A stretch of 64,000 nt of DNA from Hymenopellis radicata (Eukaryota; Basidiomycota; Agaricomycetes; Agaricales; Physalacriaceae). A program made the translations under genes and the position numbers. The notes under the pieces were generated by a model, which was not told the origin of the DNA, made no database searches, and saw nothing but the letters and a program-made list of their open reading frames with translations. Shown here piece after piece: positions 24,521-35,549 of the stretch (position 1 is the stretch's first letter; each line of letters begins with the position of its first letter). The DNA is taken from contig JADNRX010000025.1 in NCBI GenBank assembly GCA_015501595.1, positions 186,001 through 250,000 of the forward strand, read 5' to 3'.

Positions 24521-27340
24521 ATGTCTTCCGATGAAGACAGTGATACCGGAGCAGGTCCAAGCAGCCTACGTGTGGGGAAACCGCAAAAGACTTGGAAACG
24601 GACCCCAGGAAGCTGCGACGGCTGTAGAAAGAAGAAAGGTGTGTATCTGCACAGTTTGGAGGCGTCTATGGACTCATAACTCTCCAGTGAAATGTTAGTT
24701 TATATAACCTCTATGCCGATAGAGGGTTAATACTACCCCTCCAGGCGATAGTCTTACGGCTCCTGATGGTCAATGCAAGAATTGTGTACAAAGTGGCATC
24801 CCATGCACTCATAATGCTCCTCCTCGGGTACGTCTTGATTATCCAGTAAATGGCAATTGTTGACGAGTAATGTCCAAGTAGAAGCGCGGAAAGAAAGACC
24901 TGTACGTTGCGATATTTCTTCACATTTGCCGCTCCCTTATCGACCAGAGCAACGCATGTTACTGTCCTACGAGAACGCGTCAAAGAGCTTGAAGAGTCCC
25001 TCGCTCAGGCACATGCCAGGCAGGTTTTCTCGTTATTCACTAGTAGCAGCCCATTTATCCTTCTTAGAATACGCGACATGGATTCCTTGGCATCCTCACC
25101 GAGCTCCAGCGGTGTGGCGACTTCTTCACAGGACGTGACCGAGCAACCTCCGCCATCTGATCCGGAACACGATGCATTGGTGGAAGACATGAAGAACTTC
25201 TCGCTCGTCGACACCAAGACAGACCGGTTTTTCGGTCCATCAAGCAACATGCATTTCATGTACAAAATGATGATGGCGAAGGGCGAGTCGGGGTGGGTTG
25301 CAAACGGCTGGAACTTACATCCTGTACGTTATCCTCACTCATCTCTGTGCACCTGCTTATCTGGTGGCGTGTTTAGTGGGAAAGGGATACGATCACGCAT
25401 CCGTCTTTTCTTTTTCCTCCTGCTGATCTCATGGACAACCTCCTCGATCTGTACTTCCTAAATGTGCTCGTGTATCTACCCCTTTTCCATGAACAAACGT
25501 TTAGACGAGACGTGGAGTCAGGTTTGCACCACGTCAACGACAGCTTTGCCAGGGTGCTCTTGATCGTGTGCGCTCTCGCCTCCCATGCGTCGTCGGACCC
25601 CCGTGTCTTCCTTGACAAAGATGGGGTTCCGCAGTCCGAGCATTCTGCCGGTTGGAAGTGGTTCGTGCAAACGACGATGACACCACGTTCCTTTTTTGAC
25701 TGGCCGTGCTTGTATGATGTGCAATATTACTGTGTACGCTCTTTGTGCTGTCAGATGCCATTTTCTGATAAGAAACTACAGCTCAGGGCCCAGTATACTC
25801 TTGGGACATCCGCGCCCCAAGCCCTCTGGTCGACTACCGGTGAAGCCATGCGGTGTGCTCTTGAACTGGGACTACACCGACATCGTCCAGTGGAGACTCC
25901 GACGGTGCAAAATGAACTGAGGAAACGGGCGTTCTGGACGGCGTTTGTACTAGACCGAAACGTCGGCTTGTACCATGGTCGGCCATGTCAGCTTCGGGAA
26001 GAAGAGTGAGTGCCGCTTTGACGGTTTATATTCCTATCACATCTAATCGAACATTGCACAGTTACGATGTGGAGTACCCCATCGCATGTGACGACGAATA
26101 TTGGGAGACGGGCAATCCGAAGACGGACTTCAAGCAGCCACCAGAGAAGCCTGCGAAGATGGAAGCCTTTATAGCGTACATCAAGCTCTCTCACATTATA
26201 TCATTTGCATTGCAGACGCTTTTCGGTACTCGCAAGTCGCAAGAGGCTGCCGGCATGCGCGGGAACTGGATAGACAGTAATATCTCCTTCCTTGACTCCA
26301 TGCTCAATGCTTGGTACGGCTCTCTACCCAGTCATTGTAAATTTCCCCGTTTTTTCACCATTCTGGCTCTGCTAATTCAATCTTCTCAGTACGCTGGGAC
26401 CCCAATATGCAACCTGGGGAGCATTTCCAGTCGTCGTGCATCCTGTACATGGCATATTACACCATCCAGATACATATACATCGCCCATTCATCCACACCA
26501 ACTCCCGACTGTCTCTTCCTTCTCTAGCAATATGCACGAATGCTGCGCGGTCTTGTATCCGCTTGGTGAATGTCTTGTTGTTGAAGGGTCCGGTGCTAAG
26601 TTCGATTCCAAATGTACGAGGATGCATCCCAATTACAACTTTGCTGACCCTATATTTCATTCTCAGTTCTCTATCTTCGCTGCGGGGACAGTCATCATCC
26701 TGAACATGTGGCATACAGTGCGAATACGACCTGGTCAGCTACCTCAGAGTAAGGATCTCGAGGATCTTCACACCTGTATAAAGGTACTTCAAAACGGCGC
26801 CAAGAGGTACGTCTTGCTTGAATTCTAAACCTGAGCACTGCTGAGACTTTTTCTTTCAGGTTCCGCATGTGTGATCGACTTATGTAGGTTTTCTTTTTCT
26901 GCATACATTGGCTGCGCTTAACGTTTTTCGGCCAAAGCATAAATCTCCAGGACTTATCTGCTGGACTTCCAATAGTAGACATACCTTCGCCCCCTTCCAC
27001 GACCTTGTGTGACTTTACAGCGTCTTCAGGATACCTGCCAGGCTCAAGTGCTCCGCTTGATCTTACCGGATACAGTATGCTACATTTTCCTCCTGTCGAG
27101 TCGTCGGGGTACGCGCATGTCGCTGCGGATTTGTCACTCTTTGAAAAGGAGGACCTGTCGATGTGGATGATGCCCCCCAGTAACACCACCATCCCAGGAG
27201 AGGACTGGTATGGGTAAGCGAACAGTAATCAAATTGGGGGAACTTTTTTACTGAAGACCTTGAACAGCAGCAGTTCGAGCAACTGGAACACAGACGCGAT
27301 GGCGGGGTATTACACTGACAGTACAGGGTTTCTGCTATGA
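24521..27340 (+). CDS. Zn2Cys6 transcription factor, paralogue C
   Basis: Third member of the local family. It opens MSSDEDSDTGAGPSS, then the zinc cluster CDGCRKKKVKC...CKNCVQSGIPC, built from exon 1 (ends 24638), a 6-base microexon (24688-24693) and exon 3 (starts 24745). The dimerisation helix is VTVLRERVKELEESL. The regulator domain carries HEQTFRRDVESGLHHV, ELRKRAFWTAFVLDRNVG and CDDEYWETGNP. The C-terminal part has LFEKEDLSMWMM and a last exon SSSNWNTDAMAGYY ending in TGA at 27338. Intron positions agree with those of paralogues A and B, which supports the models of all three. It lies head to tail with paralogue B, about 1.46 kb downstream. It appears intact. Confidence 0.92.
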
Positions 27341-28042
27341 TGTAAGGTGGAAATTCCCCGACATGTTCTGTACTAAACAGAGTTGAAGGCTGTCATGTCT
27401 CCCCGACATGGACGACAGCCAGTTTGCATCACTGTGACTTTTCTCGTACGTGAGACGACCTTCGTCTTCATATCTGCCAGCATTCAGGAATTCTCTTACA
27501 CCGCTTTCTTGTCGAGAGGAGTGGATCAAGACAGTGAGAGGGTGAATGCTGTGTTAAAGGCTCTGACGTCTGCCCGGGAAAGCATCGTAGTGCTGATGAA
27601 GGACTCGATCCAGTGACATTCACGTTGGACAGAGATCTGGACACGACACGCGTTATTCGTTATTATCTGGCGCAATCTTGTGTTCACGTAGGAAGACATT
27701 ATTTGATGTACAAACACGATTGGTTTGATCTTCGAAACGTTGCAGAGCCGAGTCGCACAGTACCAACCATTATCCCGTCTTAACTTCGACCGAGCCCGGC
27801 GGGCCAGGTCACCATTGAAACAACCACCAGTACGCCTGCTCGCGTAAGGTTAAAACTTACTCTCTCTCAGTATCATTCCCTTTTGCTCTATCGTTTGAAA
27901 AAGCGAAAACAGCATATCCTTCGCGCGTTCTTGGGCAGATAATACATGAAGATCGTGTCTAAGGTAGAGCACGTGACGTACCTTTCGGGGAAGTCTTAAA
28001 AGTTCAGACGTTCCTCCCTCTTGGTCAGTCTCTCTCCACGCC
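27341..28042. other. Intergenic, nothing recognised
   Basis: Short frames only (under 80 codons). It contains the 3' end of transcription factor C and the promoter side of the Crinkler/RHS-like gene. Confidence 0.4.
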
Positions 28043-29877
28043 ATGGTCAAGCGCCCGCACTCACCACTTCCCGGTTGTCAACACGTTAATGACTTTGAAG
28101 CCGCCCGTGTATTGGTCTGGCCCGACACTCCGTCATCTGAGATCATCGAGCCTGTGGGGCTCACCAAAATCATCCAGAGTTATGCACTCGACGAGCAGTG
28201 GCTAACCGTCAACGGCGACAGGGACAGCGAGGTCTCTATGAGCGAACCCCCCGACGCCGACGAGCCCATTGGTGAACCCGCTGACACCGACGACGTGGGT
28301 GATAACCCGCCCAAAGTTCGATACATCGACCTTTCCGAACAGCCTGCGCTTCTGGCGTTTAAGTGGCTCGGCCCGGAGGTAACCATCCACCAGAAAAAGG
28401 CCACGTTCATTGTGCGGGACGAGTACAAGGAGTTCATCGAGCACGCCCTGTCCCAGGGGCGTCTGTCCCGAACCTTCGTCACCGGTCAGCCCGGCATAGG
28501 CAAGTCGTTCGGCGCGGTATATTTCCTAATGTACCTCTTCGGCTTGGGAAAGTCGGTGTTCTGGGTGCAAGACGACTTTACCTACTACTTCGACAGCCAC
28601 GGCGTGCAGCGCCTCCTTGACCCGAAAGCCGTCCCAACTTCCGAAAAGTTTCGACGCGCTCTCATGGACAGCTGGGTCCTCATCGACATGGATCAAGATG
28701 CGATGCCCAGCACCACATACAAGTTCGCTCCATATGTGATATGGACATCGTCCCCACGCGACTTGCGCTGGCGCTACTTCACGAAGCACTTCTGGCCCTG
28801 CGCGCGCTGGTTCATGAAAGCATGGAGCGCGAAAGAAATCATGGCCGCAGCGTGCGCTGTTGCCGTTCCTCTGAAGGTAGTACCCGTGCTGACCTCGACA
28901 AACACAGGGACAAACTCGGGAGCGGTCACGACGACGTGATGGCTAGAATGGCCTGGTACGGCCCGGTCGCGCGCTCTCTCTTCCACCGGGCCCCTCCCAC
29001 AGAGCAGGACGTGAGCAACGACATCCGCTGCGCCCTCTCTGGCAACCCGTTTGCCGTCGATGCACATGATGGCACTCAGCCCGTCCACGCCGTTTTCCTC
29101 GTCATGCCAGCCAAGGACGATGGTGGACATTGCCTCGTGCGGGAGAAGTTCTACGCCAAATTCCTCACACCTGCCGTTGCTGAAATGACCTTTGAGCTTG
29201 CGGAGAATCGGATGGAACAGTTACAGCTGCATCTGTCCGGAGCATTTGACATCCCTTCCACGCGAGGAGTGGCCGGCAAGCTTGTTGAAGGGCTAATGTT
29301 CCGCTCCCTCTCGCGCGGCATGCGACTTCCGGACATTTTCGGCGGTGGCGTGGTGGCTGCGACCGACGTTTTCACCCCCCAAGGTAATCTGAAGACAGGG
29401 CGTCCCCTGTACCTTCGCCTGCTGTTGCCATCCTTCGCTGCTGTGGACGCGATGATCGTGCTGTCGGACGGGCGGCTCGTCCTCTTGCAGACTTCTCTGA
29501 ACACCGCTCACAGCAAAGACTTTGGCATGATGCTCCGAATTATCTCTAGATTGCTCAAGGGAGCGGGCGTCCACGTCAGCGGCGATATATTGTACTGCGT
29601 CGTCGGCAGCTCTGCCTTCCGTGTCCGAAACCTCGCCCGCACAGCTGCGAATACCTTGACCCAGTTGCAAGACCTCGCCAGGCGTTCTGCCAAGGAATTC
29701 AGCACCGAGGTGGGAGTCAGCACCGACATTGCGCGTCAGAGGATCCACCACTTTCGGGTCGTCGGGGTCACTTTCGATCACCAGGTGGGTTTCAATAACG
29801 TGGATCTGAGCGCATCATGGGCTGGGTCGGTGGGTGGGCGGCTGGCGACAACGACTACCGATTCAATCCCAGGTTGA
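28043..29877 (+). CDS. Crinkler/RHS-type P-loop NTPase with nuclease-like C terminus
   Basis: The N-terminal half has a Walker A loop (GQPGIGKS, near 28485-28508), a likely Walker B (SWVLIDMDQD near 28670) and the WFMKAWSAKEI helix seen after the NTPase core in RHS/Crinkler proteins. The C-terminal half has AWYGPVARSLF and DAMIVLSDGRLVLLQTSLNTAHS, resembling the D...QxT core of the PD-(D/E)xK-like nuclease domain in this family. Such genes are numerous and variable in basidiomycetes; roles in conflict, effector function or retroelement hot spots have been proposed. No signal peptide is seen. The two halves are in different frames: the first closes at TGA 28937, while the second is open from 28741. 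The smallest explanation is one missing base near 28870-28880. It is unclear whether this is an assembly error or real inactivation. GC content is higher than in the neighbouring spacers and there are no convincing introns. Confidence 0.7.
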
Positions 29878-30318
29878 TGGACCAATTGTACCAATTTCGA
29901 GATTTAAGCTACCCTACACACATGCCCATTTAAATTCTCTCTACTCCCTTGTAAAAGCTTGCGATACTTTGATGGTGCATCCCGTTTGTTTTTTGTAGGC
30001 GTGTTTTGCATGCATACTACGATGGGCGGCGAACACTGTTGGCGTACTCAGTAACACAACTGGTATATTCAAGCAGAACGTGGATCTAAGTGGCAGTACA
30101 CAGGCTGATGCTCTTGAGGAATTAGCTGCTGACGAGACCAATAATCTGACGCCCAAGCAATAATAGTCCCAATTGATTCTTCCGTCAAGGTCGAGTTTCA
30201 CCTCGACCTTGTGTACCCTCCAGAACTACGTTTGGCTCCAAATAACCCCTTAAAACTTTCCCCACACCTTCCCAGCACCAGCTGCCTCGTAACAAGCATC
30301 AACACGTTCGCGCTATAA
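29878..30318. other. Intergenic between convergent genes
   Basis: Holds the 3' ends of the Crinkler/RHS-like gene (plus) and of the unrecognised gene (minus). No motif or repeat was noted. Confidence 0.4.
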
Positions 30319-31200
30319 TCATGCTTTCAGCTTAACACCCACGGCCCTATACCCTCCCGCAGTCGTACTAATCGCGCCAGAAATCGGTGGCGCATCCATC
30401 GCCCCAATAGAAGCCTCACCGTCGCACGGACCAACTGTCGGGGCATCGCAAGGTAGTAAACGGATGCGTAGACCGAGTGCAAGCAACATTCAATATGCAG
30501 ACAAATCGTGATGGGATAGCATTTGTAACTTACGAACGATGGAATGAAAAAGAGTCCGGCCCTTAGGCCTGCCTACGAACATTCTGCATCGAGGCTCTGT
30601 CAGGCCGGGAAATTCAAAGGTGGGCGTTAAACTTAAAAGTTGCACGACACATACCTCGCTCATGAAGGTCATCAATAGCAGCAGGATCCCTGAAGCCAAA
30701 ACCTTGTGGTATCGCGATTATATCTAGTATCACAGAGCGCTGAAGACGATCCGGAATGCCCGGTGTTTTCATCCGCGACCTGTTCTCGCTGCGGCGGTGA
30801 GAATAATAACGGCGACGATAGTGGCGGCACATTCAAGGACCTGACGTGTTTTGCTGACCCTCGACAAGGAAGGAGCCATCATCGTCAAGTAAGTAGGATA
30901 TGACACTGTTTGTCCACATGAGCAATTGATGTTGTGAAGATCGTGGTGGTCCAGATAGCGGGCAAAATGAGATCAAAGCGCGCAGATGCAAGTTGGAATC
31001 GATAGTTGACGCCGAAAAGGGCAAACAGAGGATGTGCAATGGTATCATAGATGTGAGAATGAAGTACAAAGGGACAAACACTCATTGCCAGCCCCAAATG
31101 ATAAATTGCACGGATTCTATACAACGACGGACGAGCAGACAAACTGGCTATAAGACGACGTCGGTAAGGCACAGGATGAAGAGGGATTGACGTACGACAT
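30319..31200 (-). CDS. Unrecognised multi-exon gene, possible membrane protein
   Basis: Not recognised, but several consecutive exons join in phase. From the 3' end: SIVLGPCDGEASIGAMDAP ... AVGVKLKA ending in TGA (30319), joined across an intron to EPRCRMFVGRPKGRTLFH, joined to IAIPQGFGFRDPAAIDDL. Upstream is MKTPGIPDRLQRSV in the same frame. Further upstream a hydrophobic stretch (CAATIVAVIILTAAA) and HIYDTIAHPLFALFGVNYRF look like membrane segments. One frame shift near 30770 is needed to link the hydrophobic part to MKTPGIP. The start is uncertain; ATG at 31198-31200 is one option, only 38 bases after the RPS28 stop. The gene could also be two units. Confidence 0.45.
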
Positions 31201-31238
31201 AGCTGGAGAACTAGCTGGTAGAAAATGCCAGAACTCAA

Positions 31239-31591
31239 TCACCGGAGCCGACTGAGAGTATATGAGAGAGAGCGAATGAATTATGCGGAAAGCACACACC
31301 GAGCTTCACGCTCAGACTCGAGGAGAGCCAGAATATCCTGCTCGCGGACGGGGCCCTTCACATTGCGGATGATAGATCGGGAAGTGTCGTCCATAAATTC
31401 CACTCGAACTTGTGTAACACCACCCGAGATCCTGTCCTGCCGAGGACCTAGGAAACGCTGTGAGACGCCTGCGATTATAATTGTAGATTCTGACCTTGAT
31501 GACTTTGGCGAGCTTGACTGGGGCTTTTGAAGAGTCCTAGATAGACAATAAGCACGACGATAGACGGTGATCACGACGATGAGCGTACCAT
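31239..31591 (-). CDS. RPS28: Ribosomal protein eS28
   Basis: A small 40S subunit protein near the mRNA exit. Four exons: the ATG alone (31589-31591), 31495-31536 ([14 protein letters not shown]), 31300-31447 (VLGRTGSR ... [20 protein letters not shown] ... ESEREA) and 31239-31251 (the final R-L-R and TGA). The exons sum to 206 bases, one short of 69 codons. The shortfall is at CGGGTGG, where the universal GSRGGVTQV needs one more G (C run 31423-31425 on plus). As this protein is essential, an assembly deletion is the best explanation unless another copy exists. The last intron (31252-31299) restores the conserved RRLR end, so reading through to a longer tail is wrong. Confidence 0.93.
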
Positions 31592-31768
31592 TTTTTTTGA
31601 GAGTGTCGACGACGAGCAACTTTTTAGGTGGTGTGTGTGGATGGACCAAGTTAAGGTTCAGAGGTGGCTTACACTGCTCTTGCCAAACAGAGTGCGTCAT
31701 TCGGCTTCTGCCGGTGGCGATCGTCGGAATTTCCACCAAGCCTTCTTGGCCAACTCATTTACTGCGAC

Positions 31769-34057
31769 CATGGGCCGGCAAGTCCTCCTCCCCCTCTTGA
31801 CCCCCAGGTCAAAGACTTTGCGCTACCTGAGCCTCCGCGTCCATTTACGTCGGTACCAATGCCAGTCACACCAAAATCCCAAAAGTCCGCAGACTCGGAC
31901 ACCACCGCCACCAACTCGTCGGATGAGTTCAACTGGGACGAGGACGAGGCAGACGAACAGGCAAAATTCGAGGCGTCCAAGGCCAAACGCCTGCGTCTCG
32001 TCTATCTTGCCTTTATGAAGCTCTCTCGCACCGTCCGCACCCTTCTGGTGGGCATTCTTGGCTCCGCAATCCTTATTACTCCTTTGCTCGTCGTCGAACT
32101 GCGCTTCAAGTCCAACAGCGCCCATTCCCATGTCTTCGCGTGGTCCCTATGGTTTTCCATCATCTGGGCTGCCGCATGTATCACCTACCTAATCGTCGAT
32201 ACCATTCCCCGACTGGTAATCGGCATCATCGTTCTACTTGGCGGCAAGGTCGAGAGATTCAAGTTCCAACTCGAGGTACTTACTATTTACATGCCCAGTC
32301 CCTCACTCTCATTCTCACCCCGCGTTTAGCTAGCCCTCGCCGTATCCGGTTGGCTTAAATTCGCCCTCGACATATCTTGGGCATGGATAGCTCTCTCTAT
32401 CATACGCGCAGTCAACAAGCCCCCGGGCTCGTACTGGCCGACGATCAACCAGGTCATGCAGGCTCTCTTCTCTGCAGCCATCATTCTCCTTGTTGAGAAA
32501 GTCTTCCTCCAATTCGTTGCCATCAACTTCCACCAGAAAGCCCTTGCAGCCCGACTGGCCGAGAACCGTCTCGGTTTGCGCGCCTTAGACCGCCTTTCCA
32601 GTGCAGAACCCAGGCGCCGCCATGGCCAGTCCAAAAGCACCGCCTCGATTGCTGGCTTTGGCTCCATGGACCTAAACCACAGGAGGGCACCATCCACAGA
32701 CCTGAATCATGTTCAAACTCATGGAGGGAATTCTGGAGCATCTTCCGTTGATCCCGCTTCGGGATCAGCTAACGCTGCCAAGGCTGATGCAGTCCTCAAC
32801 TCGGCCAAGCCGAATGTGCGCAAAAGTCGTCGTAAAAAGGCCATGGCGACACTTATTAGTGATGCTATCGGTGGTGCTATTGGACAGGTTGCACTCAAAA
32901 ACTCCAAACTCAATCGCGCGGGCGACATGGGGAGTCTTCACTCTGCTCGGCGCCTCGCTCGAAAGCTCTTTTCCGCACTTAACAACGAACGCGATTTCCT
33001 CATTGTTGATGACTTTTACCCGTACTTCCGCACGACCGACGAAGCCCGTGATGCGTTCTTGCTGTTCGATAAAGACGGTAATGGCGATATATCGAAGCGT
33101 GAGATGCGCGAGGCGGTCCAGCGAATTTACCGCGAGCGCAAGTCATTGGTGTCCAGCATGAAGGATGCCGGAAGTGCTGTGTCCAAGTTGGACTTTGTGT
33201 GTCTTGGATTATGTTTGGTTGGAATCATCTTTGTCTGCATGTTAATCTTCAACAAGGACGACACGCTCACCTCACTAGTACCGCTTGCGACGATCATCCT
33301 CGGATTCTCTTTCATCTTCGGAAATTCGGCAGCGACGTTATTCGAGAGTATGATCTTCATCTTCTCGACGCATGTCTTCGATGTCGGCGACTTGGTTATG
33401 ATCGATGACCAGGTTCTCGAAGTGCGGGAGTTCGGAATGTTTTCTACGGTCTTTCGGAGGGTCGACGGGCAGGAAATTGTTGCCCCCAATTCACTGTTGG
33501 CAAGCTCCAAGTTGATACATAACTTGAGAAGGAGTAATTCCATGTCAGCTCTCGCATTTGCTCGCGATCCCTGTTTCTGATTTTTACCATAGGTGGGAAA
33601 CGACCAACATCCAAATTGCGTACAACACTCCCTTGGAAGTCATCGAGGAGATTCGCAATGGGATCAAGAAGTATATTGCTGAAAACAATCGCGACTGGTC
33701 GGGGATGGATCTCAACATCGATAAGATGGAATTCCAGAACGCCATACATCTCATTGTTGCAATGGAGCGTAAGTTAATCGACACCTATATTCCTGTAACG
33801 CTATTCATTAACATTCGCCTCTTCCAGACCGGCCCAACTGGCAAGACTGGGGCGGGCGTTGGGCACGTCGGACCAAGTTCATGCGCAATCTCAAGACGAT
33901 TCTTGAAGATCTAAAGGTCAGGTATACTCTTCCTGTACAGCCCGTCATTCTGCAGCAGAAGACACCTGGGATGTCTATGCCGATTCCACAAAGCGGGGAA
34001 TCACTTGGCAACGCGGGTGGATTTAGAGGAAGTCCAAGCCATGGGATGCCGACGTGA
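31769..34057 (+). CDS. MscS-family mechanosensitive channel with EF-hand
   Basis: Related to fungal and plant MscS-like channels (Msy1/Msy2 in fission yeast), which act in ER or plasma membrane during osmotic shock. In order: an acidic cytosolic N part (SDEFNWDEDEADEQAKFE), several membrane helices (TLLVGILGSAILITPLLVV, WSLWFSIIWAAACITYLIV, and others), a Lys/Arg-rich linker, an EF-hand loop with Asp/Asn ligands (DKDGNGDISKRE), two more helices, then the MscS pore helix and beta domain (ATIILGFSFIFGNSAATLFE, FDVGDLVMI, VAPNSLL) and a cytosolic tail. Introns are near 32277-32330, 33544-33592 and 33768-33828. The N terminus is uncertain: the ATG at 31769 is in another frame from PPPPLDPQVKDFALPE, so a further 5' exon or an indel is needed. 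About 700 residues, usual for this group. Confidence 0.9.
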
Positions 34058-34199
34058 GGGTTCGCATAGGCCAGAAGTAAGAATGGACACGATAGATTTA
34101 CGCCTGGGGTATTATACTAATTTACCGCCGAGGACGCGGGCGTTCTGTGGGTACTGTACTGATTGATATACTAGAAATCGAGAGTAGTGGTGGTGAACT

Positions 34200-34960
34200 C
34201 AATGAAGATGTCCAAGTCTAATGGAAGCAAAGCAGTGCGGTATGCTACGCTAAGAAGCCTTCTTGAAGGTCATTATCTGATATCTACCAACGACGTGTAT
34301 GGCAAGGACTTTGTCAAGGATCCCAACAACCGACGGACGACTTGTTGCTGTTGGTGGCATAGGTTAGTTTTTTGTACTTGACAGCTACACGGTGCTTACT
34401 ATCTCTTCTCTATCTACAAAGCGCGACTCCAGCACCCCAGTGGCAAGTCGCACAACGACTCGGAATACTACCAATACTGTAGTGAATCCACCCGTACCTA
34501 GACAACATCGACAATACTCGTGCCTGCGCCCTAGGCGAAGTCGCTGACTTCACACCGGTTATGCGGTACGTTTTGCCTGTTTACTGCTTACCATTCACTG
34601 ACACCGTCTTACAGAACATGTCAGTTGTCGACCTCGCTCTTGCTCACCTGGGACGTTGCGCCAACGCTTGGGCCCGTCGCAATGGCCAGACAAACGAAAG
34701 TATGTTCTGTTTCTGATGAGCCGGTAGTTCAGTGTGACCATCCCGTATGGGCACCGAGGCTGGTGTCTGCGCCATCCAGTGGTACTGGTACGCCACAGAC
34801 TTGCGAGAGCTGCGTCGACTTCACGACCATGGTTTCGGTGAAACTCGGAGAATCACTCAGTCTTATTACCTGTTGTCTGTTCGGCAATTGAAGGATAACT
34901 TCTTGCTTTCATACGACGAAACGCCCTGTCCAAGAAACGTGCACAACAATTACATTTGAC
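34200..34960 (+). pseudogene. Possible eroded gene, family not recognised
   Basis: Exon-like pieces with plausible splice ends but no continuous frame: a piece with NIDNTRACALGEVADFTPVM before a GTACG donor (34567), then after CTTACAG a piece with MSVVDLALAHLGRCANAWAR (34619-34700) before a GTATGT donor, then GHRGWCLRHP in the next. Stops and phase breaks lie between and after. It may be a decayed relative of a secreted-protein gene. There is no match to the gene at 35550 that I can see. Confidence 0.35.
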
Positions 34961-35549
34961 GGTGCCTCTATATTATGTTTCAAGACTGTCACCTGTGAGT
35001 GTACCTATTCTATTTGTGTTCTATGAATTCGGACTCTCGCAGGGCTGGACATGGCAAATGAACGCGTCGCCACCCGACGGGTTTGAAGCAGGGTAGTCGT
35101 CGAGTGAGTTTGAACTTTGCACGCCCCTCATATTATTACGAACCCAGCACGTCCTCGTTCAGGTCGGAAATGTCGAGGCTGCTGAGTGCTCTTATTCGCG
35201 GTTTCGGGGCGCACGTCCTCGACTCTGTAGAACAGCGGCTTTGGCGCGCCAGCATCCTCGATCCTCGGCGCGTTCACCGTACCTGTTCGGCAGGTCTTCG
35301 GCGTATGTCCTCGATCCAGGTTCGTAGAGGAATATTTATAGACTTGTTACCGCAAGGTTCGCGACGGCCTGCAACGGCAAACAGCTCTAGGTACAAGTCA
35401 TGCGCACCTTGCGACGGATGCGCATTTGTCATGCGGTCTGTGTTCCGTGAGTACATATAAAAGAAAGCATGAACCAGGACGTAGTATCCATCCCCTTCTT
35501 GGAGTCTTCTTTTCCTTCCTCTTCTATCCTTTCGTTATAATCGCTCACG
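34961..35549. other. Spacer upstream of the secreted-protein gene
   Basis: No gene recognised. The segment 35440-35549 contains a TATAA-like ACATATAAAAG at 35453 and a pyrimidine-rich stretch just before the ATG at 35550, as expected for a promoter and 5' leader. Confidence 0.45.

Noticed and set aside
28888..28918. 31-base intron to join the two halves of the Crinkler/RHS-like gene
   Set aside because: GT...AG ends exist, but the length is too short and removing it does not give the needed frame.
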